DNA from: Faecalibacter sp. LW9
Lineage (GTDB): Bacteria; Bacteroidota; Bacteroidia; Flavobacteriales; Weeksellaceae
Length of the DNA stretch: 64,000 nt
Direction of reading: 5' to 3'
Assembly (NCBI RefSeq): GCF_034661295.1
Contig: NZ_CP141062.1
Coordinates: 1,240,001 to 1,304,000 of the forward strand
Shown here piece after piece: positions 9,340 through 18,749 of the stretch. The position numbers and the translations under genes were made by a program. The notes under the pieces are model-generated. The model searched no databases, had not been told where the DNA came from, and saw only the letters and a list, made by a program, of their open reading frames with translations. The stretch's first letter is position 1, and each line of letters opens with the position of its first letter.

Positions 9340-9816
9340 CTAAAATGTAATTTTTAAAATTTCGTTTTCTTTGCGAATTACAAAAGGCTTTTTGTTGTTT
9401 TTGATATCCACTTTTAAGAAATTCTGTTGATCTTCGTAAGTATCCATCAACAAAGCAAATTTAATTTCGATGGATTGAATATCACTTATTTTTTCTGCTT
9501 TTAGGTAAATGCGAGTCGTATGATCATTAGTTTGAAATCCATAATACGATACATTTACGGGTTTACCATTGACTTTAATACTTACTTTATTATTGATGTA
9601 ATTTTTTAGTTTTGCATCAAATGACGATTTGTTCGTTGTTTTTTCACCTACAGCTTTTTCAATCCCAGCAGTATACAATCTTGAGGTAAGATTTAATGTC
9701 CCACTTTCTATTTCATAATCAATATTAGTATTCGAAGTATGAAATTGTTGTTGTCCAAATATAGGAATGGTAGCAAGAACTAAAAGTAAAGGGAGTATAT
9801 ATTTCCAAATTTTCAT
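9340..9816 (-). CDS. Secreted DUF6702-like protein
   Basis: 158 residues with a cleavable signal peptide (first about 22 residues, ending FGQQQ). The mature part is beta-rich, with FHTSNTNIDYE near its N-terminus, a VNGKPV turn and a conserved-looking YGFQTNDHTTRIYLKAE stretch. It resembles the small periplasmic proteins called DUF6702 in Bacteroidota. The exact role is unknown. It is a single gene with a shared terminator at 9301-9334. Confidence 0.6.
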   Translation of the reverse strand: MKIWKYILPLLLVLATIPIFGQQQFHTSNTNIDYEIESGTLNLTSRLYTAGIEKAVGEKTTNKSSFDAKLKNYINNKVSIKVNGKPVNVSYYGFQTNDHTTRIYLKAEKISDIQSIEIKFALLMDTYEDQQNFLKVDIKNNKKPFVIRKENEILKITF

Positions 9817-9997
9817 TAGCGTTCAGTTTAATTAAATTCATTTCGTATTAATTCAATTCTAGTGCCAAATTGATGATTAACCCGATGAAATTGAATAACT
9901 ATTTTTAGGTACTTTTAAATGTTTATTTTTGTATGAATGTATAAAAATAAAAAAGAGTATTATAAAATACTCTTTTCAAATTTATTTCTTTTAAATC

Positions 9998-10411
9998 TTA
10001 TCCCATCCAGATTCCCCAAGGAATTCTTGATAATAAACAAATCATAGAAATTACTGCAAAAATTACAACTGCCATAGGAACTACAGTAGAACGTTTAAGT
10101 TTTGCATTAGCAACTGTCATAAATGCTACAGCAGCAATCATCATCATTGGGTGTTCAACGAAAGTTAATCGTAAAATGTTACTTTGCATAATGTTTCCTC
10201 CTTCGAAAGCAGAGAAACGCATAATGTAGTACACTAATCCTACTAATAATTGAACGTGGAAAGAAATTGTTGTAAATAAACCAATTTTTTTAATCACGTT
10301 ATCTGTATCTTTTTTAGATACAGCATAAACTAATGTAGAAACGACAAAAATAACTCCCATTAAGATAGTTAAATAAGCCCAACCGCTATGAAATTGTTTA
10401 ATAAAATCCAT
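9998..10411 (-). CDS. Four-helix membrane protein, cytochrome b-like
   Basis: 137 residues forming four predicted membrane helices with short loops. Histidines lie near or in the helices (FKQFHSGW at the N-terminus, TISFHVQLLVG in helix 2, VEHPMMMIA in helix 3), a pattern seen in small b-type cytochrome-like or CopD-like membrane proteins of Bacteroidota. No CxxCH or enzyme motif is present. Heme binding is a guess from histidine placement only. It stands alone between the DUF6702-type gene and divergent trmB. Confidence 0.55.
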   Translation of the reverse strand: MDFIKQFHSGWAYLTILMGVIFVVSTLVYAVSKKDTDNVIKKIGLFTTISFHVQLLVGLVYYIMRFSAFEGGNIMQSNILRLTFVEHPMMMIAAVAFMTVANAKLKRSTVVPMAVVIFAVISMICLLSRIPWGIWMG

Positions 10412-10529
10412 TTTATTCTAATTTTTAATCATTACAAAAATAGCAAACCTTTTTACATTATTATCAAACTTATATCATATTGTCCGATTTTATAAAAAGT
10501 GGATGTTTTTAGTATTCAGTAAATTCTTG

Positions 10530-10537
10530 TAATTTTG
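10530..10537 (+). promoter_or_regulatory. Candidate -7 promoter element for trmB
   Basis: TAATTTTG matches TAnnTTTG and lies 20 bases upstream of the trmB ATG. The -33 region is T-rich but lacks a clear TTTG. Confidence 0.45.
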
Positions 10538-10557
10538 CCCAAATTAATTAATCCGAA

Positions 10558-11235
10558 ATGGGAAAAGATAAAATCAGAAGATTTAACGAAAACAAAACTT
10601 TTGAAAATGTAGTTCAACCAACACGCGAAGAAGTAGTCAATAATTTTCCGTTAAAAGGGAATTGGAATAAAGATTTCTTTAAAAATGACAACCCAATTGT
10701 TTTAGAATTAGGTTGTGGTAAAGGAGAATACACTGTTGCAATGGCGCGTCGTGATGCGAATCGTAACTTTATTGGAATTGATATCAAAGGTGCTCGTTTT
10801 TGGAGAGGTGCGAAAACTGCTTTGGAAGAAGGATTAGATAATGTTGGATTTATGCGAACTCAAATCGAATTAATCGATCAAGTGTTTGCTGAAAATGAAG
10901 TGAGCGAAATTTGGATTACTTTCCCAGATCCACAAATTAAATACCGTCGTACAGTTCATCGTCTTACTAACCCTGATTTCCTAGCTAAATATAATAAAGT
11001 ATTGAAACCAGAAGGTACAGTGAATCTAAAAACGGATTCTGAATTCTTACATGGATATACGCATGGAATGATTCAGTTATTAGGACATAAAGTCATTAAA
11101 TCTTCTCACAATGTTTATCACCCAGATAATCGTGAATTACCTAAAATTGTTACCGATGTGCAAACATATTACGAAGAAAAGTTTAAAGCTTTAGGTAAAA
11201 CAATTACTTATATTCAGTTTCAATTTAAAGATTAA
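10558..11235 (+). CDS. trmB: tRNA (guanine-N7)-methyltransferase
   Basis: SAM-dependent methylation of G46 in tRNA. The 225-residue protein has the Rossmann motif LELGCGKGEYTVAMA, the family block NFIGIDIKGARFWRGAK, and the substrate motif ITFPDPQIKYRRTVHRLT (PDPWPK-type). Length and motifs match the family throughout. It has its own candidate promoter and a terminator at about 11255. Confidence 0.96.
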   Translation: MGKDKIRRFNENKTFENVVQPTREEVVNNFPLKGNWNKDFFKNDNPIVLELGCGKGEYTVAMARRDANRNFIGIDIKGARFWRGAKTALEEGLDNVGFMRTQIELIDQVFAENEVSEIWITFPDPQIKYRRTVHRLTNPDFLAKYNKVLKPEGTVNLKTDSEFLHGYTHGMIQLLGHKVIKSSHNVYHPDNRELPKIVTDVQTYYEEKFKALGKTITYIQFQFKD

Positions 11236-11254
11236 TACCGTTCAAATTTTATAT

Positions 11255-11287
11255 AAAAGTCGTAACATTTTGTTTCGACTTTTTTTG
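11255..11287 (+). terminator. Intrinsic terminator after trmB
   Basis: An 8-bp stem, AAAAGTCG with CGACTTTT, around a 13-base loop, followed by a T-run. Confidence 0.7.
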
Positions 11288-11343
11288 TGATAAACATGTT
11301 AATTGGTTTTTAAATAGTATTTTAGAACAACAATTAACAACAT

Positions 11344-12795
11344 ATGAAACTAAAATCTTCTCTTTTGATGCTGATGTTATCAATGGGTATCTTTGCTCAA
11401 GATAAATCAGAATTTATATATGCTTCACTAGAAGCTCAGCATGCTTCTGAACTAAAAGCTTCTCATCCGGAATTAATCGATATTATAACGACTCATAATG
11501 ATGTTACCATAGCTCATCTGCATCCTGAAGCAGCTCATGAGTTACATCAAAAAATTCTTTCTCATGGTCCAGGTTATCTAATGCACCCTTCAAAAGAAGC
11601 AGCAATAAATAAGATAAAGAATGTAAAAGAACAATCCCGCACAGTATTGCAGTTTACTATTGATCAGCAAGCGTTTGTTCGTCAAGTATTAGATGAGGTA
11701 TCACAATCCAATATAGAAGAGGTTATGTTGGCTTTAGAAGCTTTTGGAACACGTTATCATACATCAGTACAAGCTAACCAATCAGCCGAATATGTGAAAC
11801 AAACGTGGGAAAATATTATCGCACTCTATGGTCGTGAAAATGATGTTAGTGTCCGTTTAGTTAACCACAACAATACTCCAATGAAATCAGTTGTAGTGAC
11901 CATCAATGGTACACAAACTCCAAATGAATATGTTATTATTGGAGGACATTTAGATTCTACCGTAGGAGGATGGGATAAATCGTTTGCCCCTGGATCTGAT
12001 GATGACGCTTCGGGTATCGCAACCATTACAGAAGCTTTACGCGTGCTGTTAGCGAATAATTTTCAACCCAATCGAACAGTAGAAATCATGGCATATGCTG
12101 CAGAAGAAATCGGATTAGTAGGATCTAATGAGATTGCAACATCTTACCGAAATCAAAATAAAAATGTCGTTGCTTTTGTACAATTTGATATGACGAATTT
12201 TAAAGGTTCTTCTCAAGATGTGTACTTGGCTACCGATAGTTTTATTAATAATGCATTAAACCTTTATTTGATCGAATTGATGGAAGAATACAATTCATCA
12301 GGTCATCATCAGTTTACGTATGGTACAACACGATGTAATTATGGATGCTCAGATCATTACAGTTGGGCGGTAAATAACTTTCCAGCAGCCTTTCCATTTG
12401 AAGCTTCATTTGATGACTCTAATATGAATATTCATACATCTTATGATACTTTTGAACTGATAGGCGATGCAAGTCATTCAGTGAAATTTGCTAAACTAGC
12501 AATTGAATTTTTAGTAGAAACAGCAAAACATACAGGAACTCTATCTGCATCAAATATAAGTTCGTCAAAAAATCAATTTTATTTGAATCATAAAACTTTA
12601 GGTTTTGAATTGGCGAGTGTTCAAAAAATTACTTCTGCTTCCATTCTTAATGTAGCAGGACAAAAAGTAATGAGTCGTTTTCATTTAAATTCAAAGGATC
12701 AATTGGATTTAAATTCTTTATCACAAGGAGGATATATACTTATCTTAGAAACTCAAGATGGACAAAAAATAACCCACAAATTTGTTTTAAAATAA
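11344..12795 (+). CDS. Secreted M28 aminopeptidase with type IX secretion tail
   Basis: Zinc-dependent exopeptidase of the M28 (leucyl/aminopeptidase) family. 483 residues: signal peptide (about 1-18), a propeptide-like region, and a catalytic domain with the metal-ligand blocks GGHLDS, PGSDDDASGIA, AYAAEEIGLVGS, VQFDMTN and SDHYSW. The final 75 residues (from about 410) form a type A C-terminal sorting domain (ASILNVAGQKV...LSQGGYILILET), marking it for export by the type IX system. The machinery itself is not in this window. It is monocistronic, with a terminator shared with pyrEF. Confidence 0.9.
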   Translation: MKLKSSLLMLMLSMGIFAQDKSEFIYASLEAQHASELKASHPELIDIITTHNDVTIAHLHPEAAHELHQKILSHGPGYLMHPSKEAAINKIKNVKEQSRTVLQFTIDQQAFVRQVLDEVSQSNIEEVMLALEAFGTRYHTSVQANQSAEYVKQTWENIIALYGRENDVSVRLVNHNNTPMKSVVVTINGTQTPNEYVIIGGHLDSTVGGWDKSFAPGSDDDASGIATITEALRVLLANNFQPNRTVEIMAYAAEEIGLVGSNEIATSYRNQNKNVVAFVQFDMTNFKGSSQDVYLATDSFINNALNLYLIELMEEYNSSGHHQFTYGTTRCNYGCSDHYSWAVNNFPAAFPFEASFDDSNMNIHTSYDTFELIGDASHSVKFAKLAIEFLVETAKHTGTLSASNISSSKNQFYLNHKTLGFELASVQKITSASILNVAGQKVMSRFHLNSKDQLDLNSLSQGGYILILETQDGQKITHKFVLK

Positions 12796-12797
12796 AA

Positions 12798-12823
12798 AAA
12801 AGGCACTCGATTGAGTGCCTTTC
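12798..12823. terminator. Bidirectional terminator between M28 peptidase and pyrEF
   Basis: Stem AAAGGCACTC/GAGTGCCTTT with a 4-base loop. The T-run is longer on the minus strand, which fits termination of pyrEF. Confidence 0.85.
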
Positions 12824-12854
12824 TAACTATATAGAAAGTATCAAAAATTTTTGA

Positions 12855-14210
12855 TTAACCTTTTAAACTTTGTAAGTACGAAACCCAACCTAATGTTTGG
12901 TATTCTTTCGCGGCTGTTTTTACATCGGCTGCTTTGTAAATTCCACGTCCAACAATCATAAAGTCGGTGTGGTAGTTTTTGAATACTAATTCAGGTGTGT
13001 TGTACTGTTGACCTTTGTTATCACCTGTTGATGAAATATTAACACCAGGTGTAAATAATAATAAGTTGTCTGGGATTTGACGTTGCGCTACTGCTCCTAA
13101 GACATTTCCTGATTCTTCCGAAACATTAATTGCTTTTGTAAAATAGTAATCATCCGTTAATGTTCCTTTCGAAGACATTTCTACAATCGTAATAACCCCT
13201 GTGTTTTCAAAAACTTTTAAAGATTCTAAACCTCCAATTGGATGTACCGTCACTAAATCAGCCCAATCCGAAATTTTGTAGATTGATTTTTTGAATTGTA
13301 ATTCTTGTGTATTTCCGATATCACCAAATTTGCGGTCTTCGAATAATAAAAATTCTTTTTCACGCGCAATTTTCTTTAACTCTACAATCAAGTTATCCGA
13401 GAAATCTTGGATAATGTCTGAGTGTAATTTTAAGGCAACGATGTGTTCACCTACTTGTTCAGCAAAATCGATGATTTCTGCAGAAGTAATTAAATCTGCA
13501 GAAGCAATTAAGTTGGATTGTTTTCTTAATGCTAATTCAACTAATCGTTTTCCTACAGGATGAACTATTTTTTTATCTTCTAAAGCGACACGTTGTTTTG
13601 CAGGAGCTTCTTCAGGTGGTAAAGCTAAAAAGTCTTTGATTTTTTTCGCTTCATCATCATTTAAGCGGTGATACTTGTGTAAGATATCAATAACTTCATT
13701 AATGGTAAATAAAGTACGAACATTGTATCCTTGTTCTTTTAATTTTTGAACTCCACCTTGTTCACGGTCAAGAACAACAACTAAATCTTTTACTTTTAAA
13801 CCTTCACGTTCTACTTGATCACACGTTTCTAATAACGATTGACCAGAAGTAATTACGTCTTCTACTAATAAACAAGATTGTCCATTTTCGAAAACCCCTT
13901 CAACCATCTTTTTTGTTCCGTAACCTTTATTCTCCTTACGTTTAATAATTAAAGGAATGTTACAAGTTAAACTCATCGTTGTTGCCATGGGTAATGCGGC
14001 ATAAGGTACTCCACAGATTAAATCGTATTGTACATCATCAACTAAGTCTAATAAATTATTGGCTAATGTTTTTAATAATTGAGGGCTTGAAGCTAACGGT
14101 CTTAAATCGACGTAGAAAGGTGATTCGATTCCGCTTTTTAAAGTAAAGTTTCCAAATTTGATAATTCCAAGCTCGTAAGCTTTTAATAAGAAATCTTCGC
14201 GCTGTTGCAT
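12855..14210 (-). CDS. pyrEF: Fused orotate phosphoribosyltransferase/OMP decarboxylase
   Basis: One polypeptide for the last two steps of UMP synthesis. Residues 1 to about 200 are OPRT: FTLKSGIESPFYVDLR, the PRPP loop CLLVEDVITSGQSLLET. Residues about 215-451 are OMP decarboxylase with the active-site block LFEDRKFGDIGNTQ (Lys-Asp pair) and VGRGIY near the C-terminus. The domain order and the DRKFGDIGNT motif match the eukaryotic UMP-synthase type more than the separate enterobacterial PyrF. A TAACTTTG -7-like element lies at 14234-14227, just above the ATG. Confidence 0.94.
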   Translation of the reverse strand: MQQREDFLLKAYELGIIKFGNFTLKSGIESPFYVDLRPLASSPQLLKTLANNLLDLVDDVQYDLICGVPYAALPMATTMSLTCNIPLIIKRKENKGYGTKKMVEGVFENGQSCLLVEDVITSGQSLLETCDQVEREGLKVKDLVVVLDREQGGVQKLKEQGYNVRTLFTINEVIDILHKYHRLNDDEAKKIKDFLALPPEEAPAKQRVALEDKKIVHPVGKRLVELALRKQSNLIASADLITSAEIIDFAEQVGEHIVALKLHSDIIQDFSDNLIVELKKIAREKEFLLFEDRKFGDIGNTQELQFKKSIYKISDWADLVTVHPIGGLESLKVFENTGVITIVEMSSKGTLTDDYYFTKAINVSEESGNVLGAVAQRQIPDNLLLFTPGVNISSTGDNKGQQYNTPELVFKNYHTDFMIVGRGIYKAADVKTAAKEYQTLGWVSYLQSLKG

Positions 14211-14226
14211 TTGTGTAATGTTTGAG

Positions 14227-14234
14227 CAAAGTTA
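14227..14234 (-). promoter_or_regulatory. Candidate -7 promoter element for pyrEF
   Basis: TAACTTTG on the minus strand matches TAnnTTTG and is 16 bases before the ATG. No convincing -33 element at the expected spacing. Confidence 0.45.
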
Positions 14235-14395
14235 ATAGCTAGATTATTTATTACCTAATTATATGCAAAGTTTTTAAATCTTTATTTTTCAAAACCTAAT
14301 ATGGAATCGTTTTTTATTCCTTAATCCTTATTTTTGAGTCTTTAATTTAATAATTGGAATTAAAATCACTTCCATTAATATAACTATATAAAATT

Positions 14396-15400
14396 ATGCT
14401 TACGTTAGATCAGGCGATTGAAAATCTTGATAAAAAAGGATATTTAAATCTTGAAATACCACAAGGAATCGATTTAGTTGAGGAAATTAATAAACTGAGA
14501 AAAGAAAAAAATGCGGTTATTTTAGCGCATTACTACCAATCGGGAGAAATCCAAGATTTAGCGGATTACTTAGGCGACTCATTACAATTGGCACGTGCTG
14601 CTGCAAAGACAGAAGCGGATATGATTGTATTTTGTGGAGTTCATTTTATGGCTGAAGCTGCTAAAATTCTTAATCCAACTAAAAAGGTCGTTCTTCCAGA
14701 TACAAAAGCTGGATGCTCTTTAGCCGATTCATGTTCAGCAGAAGGATTAAGAGGATTACGTGAAAAACATCCCTATGCGATTGTCGTAAGTTATATAAAC
14801 TGTGATGCAGGGGTTAAAGCAGAATCAGATATTATTGTAACCTCGTCTAATGCTGAAGAAATTATTAATTCTTTACCCGCGGATCAAGAAATTATTTTTG
14901 CGCCAGATCGTAATTTATACTGATACTTAAATCAAGTGTGTAACCGAAACATGATTTTGTGGGATGGTGCGTGTATCGTACACGAAGCATTTTCGTTGGA
15001 AAGAATTGCACAGCAAATGGCAGAATATCCAAACGCAAAATTAATTGCTCATCCTGAAGCACAAGAAGATTTATTAAAATTCGCACATTATATTGGATCA
15101 ACTTCTCGTTTATTGGATTACGTAGTAGAAAACGAAGCTGAAGAATTTATCGTTGCTACAGAAGAAGGAATTTTACACGAGATGCAAAAATTAGCACCAA
15201 ACAAAAAATTAATTCCAGCTTTAGTGCAAGACGAATCATGTAATTGTTCAGAATGTTTTTATATGAAGTTATCCACTTTAGAAAAGTTGTATTTATGTAT
15301 GAAATACGAATTGCCAGAAATTACAATGGACGAAGATTTACGTGTAAAGGCATTGGCTTCGATTAACCGTATGTTAGAACTTTCTGAAAAAATTAAGTAA
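14396..15400 (+). pseudogene. nadA: Quinolinate synthase interrupted by an in-frame TGA
   Basis: NadA condenses iminoaspartate with dihydroxyacetone phosphate using a 4Fe-4S cluster to give quinolinate. The whole gene is one continuous frame (codons 1-334) except for TGA at 14921-14923 (codon 176). Before it: [49 protein letters not shown] and [14 protein letters not shown]. After it: NRNMILWDGACIVHE and CNCSECFYM. The expected conserved PDxNLGxYL reads PDRNLY-stop-YLNQ, so two codons are altered without a length change. A GTG at 14936 could reinitiate but would give only half an enzyme. It overlaps nadB by one base. Real lesion, misassembly and readthrough all remain possible. Confidence 0.85.
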
Positions 15401-16959
15401 TGCAAGATGTTTTAGTCATCGGTTCTGGTATTGCAGGATTATCGTATGCATTAAAAATTGCATTGAAAAATCCAGAAGCAAAAATTACCATTGTCACCAA
15501 AGCCAACGAAGACGAAACCAATACAAAATATGCGCAAGGTGGAGTTGCTGTTGTAAGTGATTTTATCAAAGATAGTTTCGAAAAACACATTGAAGATACG
15601 TTACGTGCAGGTGATGGGATTTGTAAGAAAGATGCTGTTGAGGTTGTAGTGCGTGAAGCTCCTGAACGTATCCATGAAATTGTGAATTGGGGAGTTCGTT
15701 TTGATAAGAACGAAGAAGGAATTTACGATTTAGGTCGAGAAGGTGGACATACTGAAAACCGAATTGTTCATCATAAAGATATTACCGGTTGGGAAATTGA
15801 GCGTGCATTATTAAAAGCCATCGAAAATCAACCGAATATTCAGATTTTGACGCATCATTTTGTGGTCGATTTGATTACCGAACATCATTTGGGTCAAAAA
15901 AGCCAAGAAGAAACAACGTGCTATGGTGCTTATATTTTAGATACTTCAACCAATCAAATTTTACGTTGTTTAGCCAAAGTTACTTTATTAGCAACTGGAG
16001 GAGCAGGTCATGTCTATAAGAATACAACCAATCCGATTATTGCAACAGGTGATGGGATTGCTTTAGCTACCCGCGCTGGTGCAAGAGTTTCAGGAATGCA
16101 ATTTATACAGTTTCATCCAACTGCATTTTATAGTCTGATGGATGGACAATTATTTTTAATTTCAGAAGCGGTAAGAGGTTTCGGTGCAAAATTAAGAACA
16201 GCCGATGGCGAATTATTTATGCATAAATACGATGAGCGCGAAGAATTAGCCTCTCGTGATATAGTCGCTCGTGCAATAGATAATGAAATGAAGTTGCGTG
16301 GGGATGATTTTGTATACATTGATTGTCGTCATCTGGATCAAGAAAAGTTTTTGCAACATTTCCCAAATATTTACGATAAATGTAAAAATGAAGGGTATGA
16401 TATGTTCTCTGAATTAGTTCCTGTTGTTCCAGCGTCACATTATTTGTGTGGAGGAATTGATGTGGATTTGGACGGAAAAACAACAATTGAAAATCTTTTT
16501 GCAGTAGGTGAATGTTCAAATACAGGATTGCACGGTGCAAATCGTTTAGCATCGAATTCATTAGTAGAAGCGATGGTTTTTGGTCATCGTGCTGCCATGA
16601 AAACGGCTGATTTATTGCAAACAAATTCTTTTGAGATTTTAAACCATCAGTTTCCGGAATGGAATGCAGAAGGGATGAAACCTCAGGAAGAATTGGTATT
16701 GATTTCGTATTTCCGAAAACAATTACAAGCCATGATGAGTGAGTTGGTAGGAATAGTTCGAAGCAATGAACGTCTTACTATCGCTCAGATGAGAATTCGA
16801 GAAATCGAAAAAATGGTGAAAGAAATTTATAATTTCTCCATTATCTCGACTCCATTATTAGAGTTAAGAAATTTAGTGAATGTTGCTCAGTTAATAATTG
16901 ATGAAAGTGTAAATCAAAAAGAAAACCGAGGAACTTTTTATAATAAAGATTTAAAATAA
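15400..16959 (+). CDS. nadB: L-aspartate oxidase
   Basis: FAD-dependent oxidation of aspartate to iminoaspartate, first step of bacterial NAD synthesis. 519 residues, starting with the FAD-binding VLVIGSGIAGLSYALKIA. Further motifs are the substrate-site KYAQGGVAVV, REGGHTENRIVHHKDITGWE, HPTAFY, and GGIDVDLDGKTTIENLFAVGECSNTGLHGANRLASNS. The ATG overlaps the nadA TAA by one base (TAATG), indicating translational coupling. It appears intact. Confidence 0.97.
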   Translation: MQDVLVIGSGIAGLSYALKIALKNPEAKITIVTKANEDETNTKYAQGGVAVVSDFIKDSFEKHIEDTLRAGDGICKKDAVEVVVREAPERIHEIVNWGVRFDKNEEGIYDLGREGGHTENRIVHHKDITGWEIERALLKAIENQPNIQILTHHFVVDLITEHHLGQKSQEETTCYGAYILDTSTNQILRCLAKVTLLATGGAGHVYKNTTNPIIATGDGIALATRAGARVSGMQFIQFHPTAFYSLMDGQLFLISEAVRGFGAKLRTADGELFMHKYDEREELASRDIVARAIDNEMKLRGDDFVYIDCRHLDQEKFLQHFPNIYDKCKNEGYDMFSELVPVVPASHYLCGGIDVDLDGKTTIENLFAVGECSNTGLHGANRLASNSLVEAMVFGHRAAMKTADLLQTNSFEILNHQFPEWNAEGMKPQEELVLISYFRKQLQAMMSELVGIVRSNERLTIAQMRIREIEKMVKEIYNFSIISTPLLELRNLVNVAQLIIDESVNQKENRGTFYNKDLK

Positions 16960-16961
16960 AA

Positions 16962-17828
16962 ATGAATATCCGAAAAATAGCTTCTATCGCAATGTTTTCC
17001 ATTTTAGCGGTATCACAAGGGCAACAGAAAAATAAAAAAGAAGGTAAAATGCCTGTTTTTATTGGTTGTGAAGCGTATTCCACAAACGAAGAATTAAGAT
17101 CGTGTTTAAACAATGGAATGAATGCTGCTTTAAAAAATGAAATCGAATTTTTTTCGAATATTGCAGACTATTTACACATCGGAGATTCAGCATCCATTCT
17201 TCGTTTTACAATTACTAAAGAAGGTGACTTTGCTAATGCAAATGTAGAAGGGATTAATCCTATTTTTAATAGTTTCGTTTGGACAAGTATTGTGCTGTTA
17301 CAAAATCGTTTGGATCAAAACAATTTGAAGTTAAAACCCGGTTTAGATTCAAACAATCGACCGAAGGATGTCAATCTAACCATTCCGGTGCGATATCAAA
17401 CGGAATATGATACGAAAACTTATACAGAATTTCCGGCTAATGAACGTGTTTTGTTTACCATCAATTTTGAAGATGAAATTATTGAAGTTCGAATGAATCG
17501 CGAGCATTTGATTCGAACGATTGGAATCAATAACGAAAGAGAATTTTATTTAGGAAAATACAATAATCTGTTCGAACTAGCGACTGTAGAACCTTATGCT
17601 TCACAAATCAATGATGCATTTAAAGCTTCCTATATTTTGGTCACAAAAGGAACAATTGAAGGTAAAGAATATAGTATCCGTTTAAAAAACTTCTTTAGTA
17701 CTAATCCTGAAGATTTCGTATTGATTGAAGTGATTCGAGAAGAAAATAACACTTGGGCTGAATATTATTCGTATAAAACGAAGGAAGAATTTAATCAATC
17801 AAAATTTGCAAAACTAACTTATAGATAA
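16962..17828 (+). CDS. Secreted protein with TonB C-terminal-like domain (paralogue 1)
   Basis: 288 residues with a signal peptide (about 1-21). The mature N-terminal half carries PVFIGCEAYSTNEELRSCL, then LRFTITKEGDF and KPGLDSNNRPKDVNLTIPVRY. This order (Pro-x-x-x-GCE, second Cys, strand ending in basic/Gly turn, kPG...IPV) is that of TonB C-terminal domains in Bacteroidota energy transducers. There is no membrane anchor or proline-rich linker. The C-terminal half (about 140-288) is not recognised. It sits between nadB (2 bases) and nadC (1 base) and is clearly in the NAD operon. Two related genes follow nadC. Function unknown. Confidence 0.7.
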   Translation: MNIRKIASIAMFSILAVSQGQQKNKKEGKMPVFIGCEAYSTNEELRSCLNNGMNAALKNEIEFFSNIADYLHIGDSASILRFTITKEGDFANANVEGINPIFNSFVWTSIVLLQNRLDQNNLKLKPGLDSNNRPKDVNLTIPVRYQTEYDTKTYTEFPANERVLFTINFEDEIIEVRMNREHLIRTIGINNEREFYLGKYNNLFELATVEPYASQINDAFKASYILVTKGTIEGKEYSIRLKNFFSTNPEDFVLIEVIREENNTWAEYYSYKTKEEFNQSKFAKLTYR

Positions 17829-17829
17829 C

Positions 17830-18690
17830 ATGGAATTCCCACATTATATTACAGAACAAAAATTACAACAATTTATTCGTCAAGCATTTTTAGAGGATGT
17901 TGGCGATGGCGACCATTCTACTTTAGCAGCAGTGCCTTATCATGCCATACAAGAAGCAGAGTTGAAAGTAAAAGATAATGGAATAATCGCTGGAATTGAA
18001 TTGGCGAAAATTATTTTTGATACGTTTGATCCTGATTTACAAGTAGAACAATTGTTATACGATGGCGACCGCGTGAATTATGGCGATATCGCGTTTAAGG
18101 TAAAAGGATCGGCTCAGTCCATATTAACATGTGAACGTTTAGTGCTTAATTGCATGCAGCGTATGTCTGGAATAGCTACATATGCCAATGAAATGATGCG
18201 ATTGGTAGAAGAAACGAATGCTAAAATTTTAGATACGCGAAAAACGACCCCTAATTTTCGGATGATTGAGAAATGGGCGGTAAAAATAGGTGGAGCAGAA
18301 AATCATCGCTTTGGTCTATACGACATGGTCATGCTCAAAGATAATCATGTGGATTTCTGTGGAAGCATTACAAAAGCTGTTGAACAAACGAAATCTTATT
18401 TACAATCGAATAATCTTGATTTAAAAATTGAAGTGGAGACTCGTAATTTGGAAGAGGTAAAAGAAGCTTTAGTGGCCGAAGTTGATTTTATTATGTTGGA
18501 TAATTTTGATTTGCACACGATGAAGCAAGCGGTAGAATTTATCGGTGGAAAAGTGAAAACTGAAGCTTCTGGTGGAATCACCAAAGAGTCAGTAAAAGCC
18601 ATTGCGAAAACGGGTGTTGACTTTATTTCTTCTGGAGCAATCATTCATTCTGCACCTAATTTTGATTTAAGCCTTAAGGCATTAAAATAA
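17830..18690 (+). CDS. nadC: Nicotinate-nucleotide (quinolinate) phosphoribosyltransferase
   Basis: Converts quinolinate and PRPP to nicotinate mononucleotide. 286 residues with the family blocks EDVGDGDHST, CERLVLNCMQRMSGIAT, DTRKTTPNFRMIEKWAV, GGAENHRFGLYDMVMLKDNH and the C-terminal GGITKESVKAIAKTGVDFISSGA. It starts one base after the stop of the secreted paralogue and ends at a clear terminator. It completes the nadA-nadB-nadC pathway set. Confidence 0.97.
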   Translation: MEFPHYITEQKLQQFIRQAFLEDVGDGDHSTLAAVPYHAIQEAELKVKDNGIIAGIELAKIIFDTFDPDLQVEQLLYDGDRVNYGDIAFKVKGSAQSILTCERLVLNCMQRMSGIATYANEMMRLVEETNAKILDTRKTTPNFRMIEKWAVKIGGAENHRFGLYDMVMLKDNHVDFCGSITKAVEQTKSYLQSNNLDLKIEVETRNLEEVKEALVAEVDFIMLDNFDLHTMKQAVEFIGGKVKTEASGGITKESVKAIAKTGVDFISSGAIIHSAPNFDLSLKALK

Positions 18691-18694
18691 TTGT

Positions 18695-18730
18695 AAAAAA
18701 ACGTTTAAGGAAACTTAGACGTTTTTTTTT
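18695..18730 (+). terminator. Intrinsic terminator after nadC
   Basis: 9-bp stem, ACGTTTAAG with CTTAGACGT (one G-T pair), GAAA loop, followed by nine T. It separates the nad operon from the next two paralogues. Confidence 0.85.
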
Positions 18731-18749
18731 ATTAATTGTTTATTTTGCT

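Noticed and set aside
14921-14923. Selenocysteine codon in nadA
   Set aside because: The position corresponds to NLGxY, not to any of the three Fe-S cysteines, all of which are encoded by TGT or TGC. No selenocysteine insertion hairpin was seen after it.
16217-16624. 135-codon minus-strand open frame inside nadB
   Set aside because: Antisense to the conserved nadB core, no recognisable protein features.
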